A DNA stretch of 49,347 nucleotides from Dehalococcoidia bacterium (GTDB lineage: Bacteria; Chloroflexota; Dehalococcoidia; UBA6926): contig VXMO01000031.1 in NCBI GenBank assembly GCA_009841045.1, forward strand, positions 1 to 49,347, given 5' to 3'. The position numbers and the translations under genes were made by a program. The notes beneath the pieces are model-generated. The model ran no database searches. It was given only the letters and a program-made list of their open reading frames with translations, and was not told the origin of the DNA. Positions within the stretch are counted from its first letter, which is position 1; the number at the start of each line of letters is the position of its first letter. Positions 8,560 through 17,533 of this stretch are shown piece by piece.

Positions 8560-9600
8560 TTACTGGGGGTAGCGCGCCCCGCTGTCTCCTTCAAACACTA
8601 GACTTGGGTCAAACCCCTCCAGCGCATCGGTACTGCCGCCCAGGGCGGTGACGATGATCTCAACGTCCGTGAGGATCAGCCCCAAGTAGGTGTGGCGCGG
8701 GTCGCCGGGCGCGCCCGGAAGATCATCGTCACGCAGTTGGTCAACGAACTCGGCTCCGCCCTCGTTGGCGATCTGCTGCATGACGGGGCTTGGGAACACC
8801 TCCGAACCGAATATGGCCGGGACGTCGGACGCGCGAATCTGTTCGATAAGCTGCGCCACCTCGCGGGCGGACGGCTCTGTGAAATCGGATGGCTGCACGG
8901 CGCCTATGATCTCAAAGCCATACCTCGGCCCGAAGTACGGGAAGGAGTCGTGGTAGGTCAGCAGCTTCTTGTTCTCCGGCGGCACGGTTGCAACGGCCTC
9001 GACGATTCTCCCGTCCAGGTCATTGATGCGTTCCGTGAGCGTGGCCAGGTTCTCGTCGTAGTAAGACGCGTTGTCGGGATCCAGGGCGGCCAGCTCGTCC
9101 CTGATCAATTCGGCGTATCTCAACGCCAAGGGAGGAGATGTCCACAGGTGCGGGTTGGGATGACCGTCCTCAGAGGGGAACGAGAAGTCAAAAACCCACT
9201 CCTCGCGGGTCACTGCCTTGTCCCCCAGGGTGACGATGACCGCGCCGGCCTTCTTGTTTGCCCTGGCCATTTCAATGGTCGGCTCCTCAAGGAAGAGGCC
9301 GTTGGCGATAAACAGGTCTGCTTCCGACAGGATGGCGGCCACGGAGGGCGCGGGCTCAAAGGTGTGGGAGTTGACTCCCTCCGGCACAACGCCCTCAAGG
9401 TCGATGCGGGTGCCACCTATGTTCTCCACAAGGCTGGTGATTGGGGACACCGTGGAAACGACTTTGAGCTTGCCGGTGTCATTGTCCGCGGCGCCGTTTC
9501 CCTCATCCGAGGCGCAGGCCACAGCCAGCAGCATAAGGGCGATGGCCAACATGGCCACCCTGCCCGTCACTGCGAAATGGCGGGGTATTCCCTTGTGCAT
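8560..9600 (-). CDS. Zn/Mn-binding lipoprotein (ZnuA/TroA type)
   Basis: Cluster A-I metal-binding protein, 346 residues. A lipoprotein signal ends in the lipobox LAVAC. The mature part has the TroA/ZnuA layout: VVSTVSPITSLVENIGG, EGVNSHTFEPAPS with the first His ligand, a central PHLWTSP His ligand, KKLLTYHDSFPYFGPRYGF with the third His, and a late FGSEVFPSP block with the acidic ligand region. The usual His-rich loop of ZnuA is absent apart from short DGHPNPH, so Zn versus Mn cannot be settled. Its ATG (GGAGGAG upstream) overlaps the regulator gene by 34 bp. Confidence 0.92.
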   Translation of the reverse strand: MHKGIPRHFAVTGRVAMLAIALMLLAVACASDEGNGAADNDTGKLKVVSTVSPITSLVENIGGTRIDLEGVVPEGVNSHTFEPAPSVAAILSEADLFIANGLFLEEPTIEMARANKKAGAVIVTLGDKAVTREEWVFDFSFPSEDGHPNPHLWTSPPLALRYAELIRDELAALDPDNASYYDENLATLTERINDLDGRIVEAVATVPPENKKLLTYHDSFPYFGPRYGFEIIGAVQPSDFTEPSAREVAQLIEQIRASDVPAIFGSEVFPSPVMQQIANEGGAEFVDQLRDDDLPGAPGDPRHTYLGLILTDVEIIVTALGGSTDALEGFDPSLVFEGDSGARYPQ

Positions 9601-10010
9601 TGTTCGCAGACTCCTCCAATGGCGAAATGCTCCAGATCAGGCTCGAATCCAAACTCGTTAACGAGGAGGGCGCGGAACTCCTCGAGATAGGATGGGCTGA
9701 GGTCATACGCGCCGCCGCACTCACGGCAGACCATGTGGTGGTGCTTGTTGGGCTCCGCGACCTCGTACCGGGCCGAGCTGTCGCCCAAGTCTATTTCGGT
9801 CACCAGATGCAGCCGTTTGAGGAGCTGCAGTATGCGGTAGACAGTCGCGATGTCCACGTAGGGGTACAGCCGGGTGACGCGCCGGTGAATGGCCTCCGCC
9901 GTCAGGTGGCGGTCGCTTTCGGCGATGGCCTGGAGCACCATGACGCGCTGCGGGGTGAGGCGGTATCCCGCTTCACGTAGTGTCTCCAGTACGGTATTGT
10001 GTTTGGTCAT
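9567..10010 (-). CDS. Fur-family metal regulator (Zur-like)
   Basis: Dimeric Fe/Zn-type repressor, 147 residues from the ATG at 10010. The N-terminal winged helix runs from GYRLTPQRVMVLQAI through VDIATVYRILQLL. The dimerisation domain has HHHMVCRECGG and a second pair CEQC, giving two CxxC pairs for structural zinc. It is first in the operon with the metal-binding lipoprotein, ATPase and permease, so it most likely represses zinc (or manganese) uptake; Zur is favoured over Fur or Mur by context only. An ATG five codons upstream (10025) lies inside the palindromic operator and leaves almost no leader, so the later start is chosen. Confidence 0.9.
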   Translation of the reverse strand: MTKHNTVLETLREAGYRLTPQRVMVLQAIAESDRHLTAEAIHRRVTRLYPYVDIATVYRILQLLKRLHLVTEIDLGDSSARYEVAEPNKHHHMVCRECGGAYDLSPSYLEEFRALLVNEFGFEPDLEHFAIGGVCEQCTREYPAISQ

Positions 10011-10016
10011 TCGTCG

Positions 10017-10068
10017 CTCTTGCAACTTCTTGCAAGAGCATATTGCTGCAATACGTTCTTGGGGTCAA
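10017..10068 (-). promoter_or_regulatory. Promoter and palindromic operator of metal operon
   Basis: Reading leftward, TTGACC (10068-10063) and CAATAT (10045-10040) are separated by 17 bp, a good -35/-10 pair. The -10 is covered by the palindrome TATTGC-T-GCAATA (10041-10053). The transcription start region is covered by CTCTTGCAA-CTTC-TTGCAAGAG (10017-10038), a perfect 9-bp inverted repeat. Both share TTGC/GCAA half-sites, consistent with binding of the adjacent Fur-family regulator and autoregulation. Confidence 0.65.
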
Positions 10069-10100
10069 TAGAGTCACGTGATGATTCGCGCGCGCCGCTT

Positions 10101-13073
10101 CTATTCCACCGGGAACAAGACGACCCGCAGGTAGCGTTCAGGCGTGAGGTAGAGTTCAGCTGCGGCGACAACGTCCGCCAGAGTCAGAGCCTCCAGCCTG
10201 TCATCGAATCCGATGATCTCCGCAAACGGCTCACCTCTTTGCACCACGGCCCGTATCTCGTTGAGCCAGAACGCGTTCTCCCTCAGGTCCTCCTGCCGCG
10301 CGGTTCGCAACTGTTCCTTGACAGTGTCCAGGTACTTCTGCTCGCCACCCATCTGCAGCCAAGCTATCTGGTCGAATACTTCGTCACGGAGTTCCTCGAC
10401 GCGGTCAGGGTCGCTGCCGAAGAGGACGTAGATCTGGTACTCGGGATCCGGGATGGTCTGGGTGCCGCCGGTATAGACGTTGATGCTGTAGGTACCACCC
10501 AGTGCCTCACGCACGCGCTCGCGCAGCCGGGTGCCGAGAATCTCGCCTGCCACGTCGATGGTGAGCGCCTCCTGGCGGCTCCATTCCAGGTCTCCCGCAT
10601 ACAGGAGAATCGTCCTGCTGCGCTGCTCGAGGCCGCTGCGAACCACTTCATCCACGACACCTGTGGGCGGGTCAAGCCCGATGTCGCGCCACTGCTCAAC
10701 ACGTCCGGCGGAGGGCAGGGCGGCCAGGTAGTTTTCTGTCAGCGACCGCAGAGTGTCCCACTCAAAGGCGCCAACGAAGACGAACGTCGCGTCGCCGAGA
10801 TCGGCGAAACGGTCCGAATACACGGCCTCTGCCGTCTCCATGTCCAGCTCCTCCAGGACTTCGACGGAGAGAGGCCGCCCACGGTGGTGGCCCGAGCTGA
10901 GAAGGGTGTTTATGTAGTCGAAGTAGACCGAGTCCGGGTCGGCGGCGCGGAATTCGGCGGTGCTAAGCAGCCTGGCCTTGTACCTTGTGAAGAAGTCCGG
11001 GTCGAGCCGGTACTCGGTAGCGTACAGGGTGATGAGCTGGAACAGGGTCTCCAGGTCCTCGGGAGAGGCGTTGCCGCTGAAGCCCTCAAACAGCTCACTG
11101 ATGTACGGAGTCACTTCAACCCTCTTACCGGCGAGCAGTTTGTCCAGGGTCACTTTGTCGTGTGGGCCCACACCGCTGCCGACGATAAGCTGAGCAGCGT
11201 AAAGGGCGGACTGGTGTTCCTCATCGGTGACGAGTGAGTGTCCACCGGGGCTGAAGGCCCTGAACAGCACCTCGTCGTCGCGGAAGTCGGTTTGCTTGGC
11301 GATCACTGTGATGCCGTTGGACAGCGTCCACTGCACGGCGTCAATGGACGCGATCTGCTCCTCGGCCGTTATGGTTCCCGGCTCTGGCAGATTGGCCAGC
11401 AACGGGACGTCGCCGAGGTCGTCAGCGTAGGGTTCCACCGCCAAGGTCTGGGCCGTCTGGAGTTGGGTCAGCAGCGCCGTGCCGAGCACATCGTCAACAC
11501 CGGCGACGTCGGTCTCTTCGGGGCGCACCACCAGCAGGGCCAGGTTCTCAGTCTGCGCCCAGGACTGTGCTACGTCCGCGAACTCGTCCAGAGTAATCTG
11601 CGGCAGCAACTCCTGGTGCAGCTCCCATTCGGCCTCGATGCCGGGGGCGGGCATCCCGCCGAAAAAGTGATCGATGTACTCGTCGGCGAGGGCCCTTGAG
11701 GGAGTCTGGTCCCGCTGCTTGTACCGGCTCTCGACCGAGCTGAGCAGGTTGCTCTTTTCCCTCTCCAGCTCGCCTTCCGTGAAGCCGTGCCGGTGAGCGC
11801 GCTGAATCTCCTCGAGCATGGCCGCGAGGCCGGCCTCAACGCCATCCGTCTCGACCCAGGCCGAGAACGTGGCGATGTCCAGCGTATACACGTACGGGGA
11901 TCGTCCGGCGCTGGCAGTAATGTACGGCGGTTCGGCGGACTGGCCGCGCTCGGACAGTCGCGCGTTAAGCATCCTGAAAGCGAGATTTTCTACCACTTGG
12001 CGCCGGAACGCGGCCAGATCCTGCCCCGTTTCGGGGGCGAGCTTGCGAATGAGAATGAACTGTGTAGCGGGTGACTCGGGGTCTGTGAAGACCTCGATGC
12101 GCGGCGTCTGATGACCAGGAACATCGATGCTCGGCCTGTCGGTCGGGGCCCCTATAGCGGCGCGCTCCTGGTTTGCCTCGCCCTCGGGTGGAGGCGCGAA
12201 GTGCTGTGTGATCTTGGCTTCGATCTCCTCCACGTCAAAGTCGCCTACGGCGACGATAGCCATCAGATCGGGCCTGTACCATCGCTCGTAGTAGGCTCGC
12301 AGGGCTTCCACCGGAGCGTTCTCAATGATTTCAGTGAGACCGATAGGAGCGCGGCCGGCGTAGAGGGAGTCGCCGAAAAGGAGGTTGAGCAGGTCCTGCT
12401 GGAGGCGTGAGTTGAAGCCCTGGGAGAGCCGCCACTCCTCCAGGACCACGCCGCGCTCAAGCTCGACCTCTTCGGGGTCGAAGGCAATCGAGAAGGCCCA
12501 GTCGCTGAGTATCCGGAAGGCGGTTTCGGTGATTTGGGGGTCGTCGGTTGGAATCTCAAAGAAGTACAGGGTGTCGTCGAAGCCGGTGCGGGCGTTCAGA
12601 TCGGGGCCGAACGCGCTGCCGATGGATTCGAGGTATTCGATGATCTCATGCTTCGCGAAGCGCTCGGTCCCGTTGAATGCCATGTGTTCGACGAAGTGGG
12701 CCAAGCCTCGCTGGTCGTCCGTCTCAAGGACCGAGCCAGCCTTCACGGCAAGGGAGATCTGGGCCCTACCCTGCGGTTCCTCGTTGTGCCTGATGTAGTA
12801 GGCTAGCCCGTTCGAGAGAGTGCCCCGGACAACCAGCGGATCAAGCGGCAGAGGAGGACTCGGCTCAGGCGCAACGGTGGGATCCGGAGTCGGGGTGGCC
12901 GTCGGGACGGAAGCGGCTGTGGGTGACGGAGCGAGGATAGTTATTGATGGGGGAGTGAGATTGCGGTCAGATGCCGTTGACGGAGTTGGCGCGGTTGCGT
13001 CGCAGGCGATCATCAGCGCAAGTGTCAGCGCGATGAAGGCAAAGAGAAATCCTGATTTCAGACTCATTTGCAT
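10101..13073 (-). CDS. M16-family zinc metallopeptidase lipoprotein
   Basis: A 990-residue protein with a lipoprotein signal (lipobox LMIAC) and a Thr/Pro-rich linker (about residues 27-75), so it is probably anchored outside the membrane. It is a full two-halves M16 peptidase: the N-terminal half carries the inverted zinc motif HFVEH in GLAHFVEHMAFNGTERF and the downstream Glu in the ERGVVLEEWR helix. A second M16-like half starts near WTLSNGITVIAKQTDFRDDE and lacks the motif, as expected for the inactive partner. Family members degrade peptides in a closed chamber. It has its own upstream gap (13074-13396) and ends about 30 bp from the metal-operon promoter. Confidence 0.92.
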   Translation of the reverse strand: MQMSLKSGFLFAFIALTLALMIACDATAPTPSTASDRNLTPPSITILAPSPTAASVPTATPTPDPTVAPEPSPPLPLDPLVVRGTLSNGLAYYIRHNEEPQGRAQISLAVKAGSVLETDDQRGLAHFVEHMAFNGTERFAKHEIIEYLESIGSAFGPDLNARTGFDDTLYFFEIPTDDPQITETAFRILSDWAFSIAFDPEEVELERGVVLEEWRLSQGFNSRLQQDLLNLLFGDSLYAGRAPIGLTEIIENAPVEALRAYYERWYRPDLMAIVAVGDFDVEEIEAKITQHFAPPPEGEANQERAAIGAPTDRPSIDVPGHQTPRIEVFTDPESPATQFILIRKLAPETGQDLAAFRRQVVENLAFRMLNARLSERGQSAEPPYITASAGRSPYVYTLDIATFSAWVETDGVEAGLAAMLEEIQRAHRHGFTEGELEREKSNLLSSVESRYKQRDQTPSRALADEYIDHFFGGMPAPGIEAEWELHQELLPQITLDEFADVAQSWAQTENLALLVVRPEETDVAGVDDVLGTALLTQLQTAQTLAVEPYADDLGDVPLLANLPEPGTITAEEQIASIDAVQWTLSNGITVIAKQTDFRDDEVLFRAFSPGGHSLVTDEEHQSALYAAQLIVGSGVGPHDKVTLDKLLAGKRVEVTPYISELFEGFSGNASPEDLETLFQLITLYATEYRLDPDFFTRYKARLLSTAEFRAADPDSVYFDYINTLLSSGHHRGRPLSVEVLEELDMETAEAVYSDRFADLGDATFVFVGAFEWDTLRSLTENYLAALPSAGRVEQWRDIGLDPPTGVVDEVVRSGLEQRSRTILLYAGDLEWSRQEALTIDVAGEILGTRLRERVREALGGTYSINVYTGGTQTIPDPEYQIYVLFGSDPDRVEELRDEVFDQIAWLQMGGEQKYLDTVKEQLRTARQEDLRENAFWLNEIRAVVQRGEPFAEIIGFDDRLEALTLADVVAAAELYLTPERYLRVVLFPVE

Positions 13074-13396
13074 CTCTACTCCCGGGGTTTTGATTTATGT
13101 GGGCGGATAAGCGGTGTGGGCCTAACGGGATGATACTGCGAACGTTCCGTTGGGAGGTGGCGCTGTGAGGTGGGCAGCAAGTGAATCTACGAAGCCGTCC
13201 TTACAGCAAAACCCGGGATCTCCTCTCCTCTCATTTTCATTCCTTGCCACTCTGTCCAGAATCCTGTGTAAGCTGCCCGGCATTGGCGATGAGACCGCTT
13301 ATGCCGACTCTGATAGCACCGACAGCACCCAATTCATGTCCATCGCTGGGCTCTCAGTCGATGGTATTCTGACCCCCACCTATGGCTTATGCTCAG
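13074..13396. other. Intergenic gap upstream of M16 gene
   Basis: About 320 bp separate the M16 peptidase start from the metallopeptidase stop at the end of the hsd array. No convincing gene, terminator hairpin or repeat is seen. It must contain the M16 promoter and is where the core region changes to the defence region, so it is a candidate left boundary of acquired DNA. Confidence 0.4.
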
Positions 13397-13696
13397 TTAC
13401 TTCGCCACGTCATATTCTCGCCAATCCGGGACGTGCGCTGTCATGAGGGCTTTGAAGAGCTTGCCATGATTCGGAAGCCGCAGGTGTAGCAGTTCGTGGG
13501 CGATTACGAAGTCCTGGAAACCCGGCTCTCGGTGTGCCAGTTCCGCTGCCAGCGTTATTGTACCCGCCGTCGAGCACGATCCCCACTTGCGCGTCATTTC
13601 GCGTATCCGAACTCGGGGCTTAGGCACGCTGAGACGGCCAGACCAGTACTCAACTCGTTCCTTGAGAGCGACCTCTGAACTTACAGACGCGACCAT
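13397..13696 (-). CDS. Short YgjP/DUF45-like metallopeptidase
   Basis: A 99-residue protein matching the C-terminal catalytic part of YgjP-like (DUF45/M48-type) metallopeptidases: KWGSCSTAGTITLAAELAHREPGFQ-type block, then the zinc motif HELLHL with a following NHGKLFKALM helix containing the third ligand region. Typical YgjP proteins are longer (about 150-240 residues), so the N-terminal beta-rich part is missing here. The start lies 2 bp after the hsdR stop, indicating translational coupling. Such genes are often found with type I restriction loci, where their role is unproven; turnover or processing of Hsd subunits is a guess. Confidence 0.85.
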   Translation of the reverse strand: MVASVSSEVALKERVEYWSGRLSVPKPRVRIREMTRKWGSCSTAGTITLAAELAHREPGFQDFVIAHELLHLRLPNHGKLFKALMTAHVPDWREYDVAK

Positions 13697-13698
13697 CT

Positions 13699-16683
13699 TC
13701 AGTTCTCGCCCAAAAGGATCGCCAAGACTTGATCCACGATTTGTCCCCGCACGGCGGGGTCAACACTTAGTAGCGGCTGATAGAGAGCGCCACGCAATCT
13801 CCGTCTTTCCTCATCGTTAGCAGCCGCATGTTCGTAGCGCTCAGCTAGTTGTTGAACATCCTCCGCCAACTTCATGACATCGATGCCAGCGGCCTTCAGT
13901 GGCGGGGATTCCTTGAGCATCCAATAGACACCGAAGGCCCGAGAGGGAAGTGGGCTTTCCATTGCGGCGGTCATTGCCGCTTCCTTGTCCCGCGCAATGC
14001 TTTCAAGCCTATCCATCGCATTCAGGGCGGAATCTTGGGACTCTTCAAGCCTCTTGAGCACTGCCTCAGCCCGCTCTTTGAGGGGAAGCAGAACAGAATC
14101 GAGTTCTTGTTCGCTCTCAAGCTCAACCTGTAAACCTCTCACTAAGTTGAAGACCTTCGCTTCATCGGAGCCGGTTTCCTTCCGCAACGACTGAATGGTC
14201 GCAACGTCAAACGTTACAGACCGGGTCACTGTTCCCAGGCCCTCTAGTGAGGCCGATTCCTCAACAAGTTGTCGCGTCTTACGAGCCAAGTCGGCGATGA
14301 AGTTCGGCCTTTCGGCGTATGCGTTCCGAAGCACCATGTAGAGCCGCGCCAATCGTCCGAAGGTTGCGATGTGATCCCGTAATTCGGCGGATGGAGACAG
14401 GATTTCCCACATCGTCTCAATGTCTCGATAGACCGCGTAGAACTCCTCGCGGATCTCTCGCGACCGGAATCGCTCGAAGACGACACGCTCCAGCTTCTCA
14501 TCATCACTATCTTTCGAGTCATATCCCCCCGGAATGTCAGTGACTAGCATTGGGCCGTTTACTTTGCCGAGAGGGTTGTCCAAGTAGGTCGCCTTCGCCT
14601 CACCGATCTTTGTCTGGAAGCCTTCCATGAGGCGGCCGAGGTCTTCGATTACGCCACTCACGTCAGCAGAGTCAAATTGAAGCGCCTTACGCAATTCCCT
14701 GAGGACACCGACGAAATCAACCACGAGGCCAATAGTCTTCCTCACACCCTGCGCATCGACGTATGGCCGATTCACGCGTGCGATGGCCTGCAATAGCACG
14801 TGGTTGCGCATCGGCTTGTCTAGGTACATGCAGTAGAGTAACGGCGCGTCAAAGCCGGTAAGCAGCTTATCCGTGACGATGAGGATTCGGGGCTCTTCAT
14901 CTGCCTTCTTGAATTGTGAGCGCGCGTTCTTCTCACCTTCGTCCGAAAGCTGTAGCTCAGCCACCAACGGCCTTTCTACAACATCATTCGCGTTTTCCGT
15001 GTAGACCGGAACGCTCCACTCATGCGGCAAGTGCTTGTCCAACTCGCGCTTGTACTTCGCACACGCCTCCCGATTGACCCCAACCAAGAACGCCTTGTAC
15101 CCAAGCGGCGCCACGTTCTCACGAAAGTGCTCTGCCACAAACGCGGCCACCTTTTCGATGCGGTCATCGGCGGTCAGGAACGTCTGCAATCCGACTGCCC
15201 GATCGAGCACTCTGTTCAACTCGTCGATGTCCGTCACGCTTTCAGACTCGGCCAGTGAGAAAAATTCCCTGTCCAGTTGCTCCGCTGGGGCAGTCATTTC
15301 ACTCGGGGCCATCATGTGTCGGATCGGCAGTGTCGTCCCATCGTCAATCGACTCGGCGATAGAGTATTTGTCCAGGTAACCCTGATCGTCCTCTGCACCG
15401 AATATCTTGAAGGTTCCTTCCCCATACGCTGTCCGGTCAATGGGCGTGCCGGTGAAACCGATAATGGTCGAGTTGGGCAGCGCGCCCATGAGATATGTGC
15501 CGAGTTCTTTCGCAACAGAGCGGTGCGCCTCATCGATGAAAACAAAGATGTTGTTCCGTGCGTTCGCGTTCTTCTCGATTCCCTCGAACTTGTGGATCAT
15601 CGATAGAATCAACCCCCGCCTGTCTGTGGTCAGTAGTTCGCGCAACTGCTCTCTCGAACCGGCGCGCTGCACATCTATGGCTTGGTCCTGCATCTCGCCC
15701 AGCAACCTCTCAACCCAACCTGCAAGCTGCCCTTCAAGTTCGTTCCGGTCTACGACGACCACCACAGTCGGATTGCCAAATCTCTCTCGGTCATCCAGTA
15801 CCAAGCGTGCAGCGGTCAGTAGCGTGAACGTCTTGCCCGAACCTTGCGTGTGCCAGACGAGGCCGCGGCGCTTCTCTGGCTCGGCACAGCGCTCCACTAT
15901 CTTGTCGATGGCTTGTCGCTGGTGCTGTCGCAGCACAGACTTACGAGTCTCTTCATCTTCAACATAAAAGAGGATCCAATCGCGAAGCGTGCGCAGAAAG
16001 TCCGTCGGCTCAAAGAACGATTGCACGGCGAATCTATAAGTATCCTCTCGCTCCTCTTTCCATCGCGCCATGTGGCGGCGGGATAGGTTCCATGTGACGC
16101 CGTACCAATAGTCCAACATGTGCGTGACATTGAAGAGCTGGGCGGAGGTCATCAACTCCGGCGTCTCCACTTCGTAGCGCCGGAGCTGGGTGATACCACG
16201 CTCGATCGCGTCTTCGTCCTTTGGGTTTTTGTGTTCGACAATTGCGACCGGGATGCCGTTGACCACGAACATCACATCGGCCCGGCTGGCTTTACGAGCG
16301 GGCGGACGCATAGTCCATTCCCACGTGACATGTAGCGTGTTTGCGCCGGGGTCTTCAAAATCGATAAGGCGGATCGGGCGATGGCGCTCTTCCGATTCGT
16401 CGTACCACTGCCGCTCGCCGCGCAGCCAGGCCAGCATCTGCCGGTTACCCTCGATTGTGGGCGGAACAGCCTCTAGGTGCTCAACAACGGATCGGATAGC
16501 GATCTCGGTCATCCAAGGGTTGAATGATTGTAGCGCGGTTTCGAGTTCGGCACGAAAGAAAAGGCCTGAGTCGCCGCCCCGCATGGCAAGCGCATCCTCT
16601 GGCGAGACAGGTGTCCACCCAATCTCCGCGGCATGCCGCACCATCGGGAACTGGACAGTGGCGGCTTCAGAGATGTTGATCAT
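13699..16683 (-). CDS. hsdR: Type I restriction enzyme subunit R
   Basis: Motor and nuclease subunit of a type I restriction-modification complex, 994 residues from the ATG at 16683. The N-terminal PD-(D/E)xK nuclease is seen as [20 protein letters not shown] (catalytic Asp and ExK). The SF2 helicase motifs follow: Walker [11 protein letters not shown], motif II IDEAHRS, motif [10 protein letters not shown], and later [11 protein letters not shown] and AIARVNRPY motifs V/VI. The C-terminal helical domain probably contacts HsdM. The start is uncertain because an ATG at 16704 or 16740 would overlap hepT; alignment to the remnants upstream supports 16683. It is separated from hsdS by about 4.9 kb of accessory genes. 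Confidence 0.95.
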   Translation of the reverse strand: MINISEAATVQFPMVRHAAEIGWTPVSPEDALAMRGGDSGLFFRAELETALQSFNPWMTEIAIRSVVEHLEAVPPTIEGNRQMLAWLRGERQWYDESEERHRPIRLIDFEDPGANTLHVTWEWTMRPPARKASRADVMFVVNGIPVAIVEHKNPKDEDAIERGITQLRRYEVETPELMTSAQLFNVTHMLDYWYGVTWNLSRRHMARWKEEREDTYRFAVQSFFEPTDFLRTLRDWILFYVEDEETRKSVLRQHQRQAIDKIVERCAEPEKRRGLVWHTQGSGKTFTLLTAARLVLDDRERFGNPTVVVVVDRNELEGQLAGWVERLLGEMQDQAIDVQRAGSREQLRELLTTDRRGLILSMIHKFEGIEKNANARNNIFVFIDEAHRSVAKELGTYLMGALPNSTIIGFTGTPIDRTAYGEGTFKIFGAEDDQGYLDKYSIAESIDDGTTLPIRHMMAPSEMTAPAEQLDREFFSLAESESVTDIDELNRVLDRAVGLQTFLTADDRIEKVAAFVAEHFRENVAPLGYKAFLVGVNREACAKYKRELDKHLPHEWSVPVYTENANDVVERPLVAELQLSDEGEKNARSQFKKADEEPRILIVTDKLLTGFDAPLLYCMYLDKPMRNHVLLQAIARVNRPYVDAQGVRKTIGLVVDFVGVLRELRKALQFDSADVSGVIEDLGRLMEGFQTKIGEAKATYLDNPLGKVNGPMLVTDIPGGYDSKDSDDEKLERVVFERFRSREIREEFYAVYRDIETMWEILSPSAELRDHIATFGRLARLYMVLRNAYAERPNFIADLARKTRQLVEESASLEGLGTVTRSVTFDVATIQSLRKETGSDEAKVFNLVRGLQVELESEQELDSVLLPLKERAEAVLKRLEESQDSALNAMDRLESIARDKEAAMTAAMESPLPSRAFGVYWMLKESPPLKAAGIDVMKLAEDVQQLAERYEHAAANDEERRRLRGALYQPLLSVDPAVRGQIVDQVLAILLGEN

Positions 16684-16696
16684 AGCGGGAGTTTCT

Positions 16697-17044
16697 CTAT
16701 GCATCTCCAAAGCGCCGCAGAGCCTGTTCAAGAGATGCAATCAACGATGGAAGGTCCTGCTGTATGGTTTGCCAAACGAGATCAAGATTGACATCAAAGT
16801 ATGCGTGAATGAGCCGATTTCTCATGGCAATGATCTCTTGCCACGGAATATCAGTTAGCTCAACCCGCGTGGAATCCGTGACCGCACCGGCGGCTTCACC
16901 GACAATCTCGATATCCTTTACTAAAGCCAACGCCAGTTGACGATCGATTCGCAGATCAGCGCGTATCCGGCCTTGGGCGAACGCAACAGCCTCCCGCGCC
17001 GCATCAAGCATATGGCGCAGGCGGATTGCATCATCACTGTTCAT
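16697..17044 (-). CDS. hepT: HepT-type HEPN toxin
   Basis: A 115-residue all-helical HEPN ribonuclease of the DUF86/HepT family. The catalytic motif R75-x4-H80-x-Y82 is intact ([11 protein letters not shown]), with Tyr82 the residue AMPylated by the cognate MntA in studied systems. Other family marks are [14 protein letters not shown] at the N-terminus and [11 protein letters not shown] in the middle. It is encoded just downstream of mntA with an 11-bp overlap, the normal antitoxin-toxin order. The stop lies 13 bp from the hsdR start, so the pair has been placed directly into the hsdR translation start region. Confidence 0.92.
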   Translation of the reverse strand: MNSDDAIRLRHMLDAAREAVAFAQGRIRADLRIDRQLALALVKDIEIVGEAAGAVTDSTRVELTDIPWQEIIAMRNRLIHAYFDVNLDLVWQTIQQDLPSLIASLEQALRRFGDA

Positions 17045-17336
17045 ACAGTACTTCCGCCGTACTCAATACCTCTTGGCGGAAATATCGGCTCAAGTCCTCA
17101 GCTGTCCGTATATCAACCTTGCGATCAGCGAAGATTGCGCGGAGGTCCAGTTCCATGCCAGCAAGGGTGATAAGACCGGGAATACGATTTGTGTCGAATT
17201 CCACTAGCAGATCGACATCACTCTCGGGGCCGAAGTCATCCCGTAGCGCCGAACCGAACACGGACAGCCGACGTATCCCCCGCTCTTCACAGAACGAGGC
17301 GAGGCGATCTCTGCGAATGGCAACTTGTGTGTTCAT
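17034..17336 (-). CDS. mntA: MntA-type nucleotidyltransferase antitoxin
   Basis: A 100-residue minimal nucleotidyltransferase. The GSx10DxD signature is complete: G28-S29, then D40 and D42 (SVFGSALRDDFGPESDVDLL). A third acidic position is found in the KVDIRT strand. MntA antitoxins block HepT by adding AMP units to its tyrosine. It overlaps hepT by 11 bp and follows an hsdR 5' remnant ending at 17422. Confidence 0.92.
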   Translation of the reverse strand: MNTQVAIRRDRLASFCEERGIRRLSVFGSALRDDFGPESDVDLLVEFDTNRIPGLITLAGMELDLRAIFADRKVDIRTAEDLSRYFRQEVLSTAEVLYEQ

Positions 17337-17421
17337 CGCTCCTGCACCTCACTTACGGTCCGTCATGGTTCTCGGTCAGCCTCTTTGTCGAGTCTCTCCT
17401 GCTGGCACATAATACCAATCC

Positions 17422-17499
17422 TCACCGTGTCGATTCCGCCGCGTGGCGAACCGGCGGGAACCGGACAGCGGTAGCTTCAATGATGTGGAGGGTGGTCAT
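17422..17499 (-). pseudogene. hsdR 5' remnant, second copy
   Basis: An ATG at 17499 opens a 25-codon frame that ends in TGA at 17422-17424. Its residues IEATAVRFPPVRHAAE match [15 protein letters not shown] of the intact HsdR N-terminus. Its MTTL opening and the ten bases around the ATG (GTGGTCAT on the plus strand) are shared with the other remnant at 19166. It lies 35 bp after the 476-residue gene and 86 bp before mntA. It is too short to be a gene and is best read as a duplicated hsdR start left when the mntA-hepT cassette was inserted. Confidence 0.8.
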
Positions 17500-17533
17500 G
17501 GCAAAGTTGCTTTCTTATCGAGCACAAATTTAG

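Noticed and set aside
9999-11237. 412-codon plus-strand frame opposite the M16 peptidase
   Set aside because: The minus-strand gene has the HFVEH motif and full family length; the plus frame has no recognisable domain.
16683-16740. Longer HsdR start at 16740
   Set aside because: It would overlap hepT, and the HsdR scars align from the later ATG.
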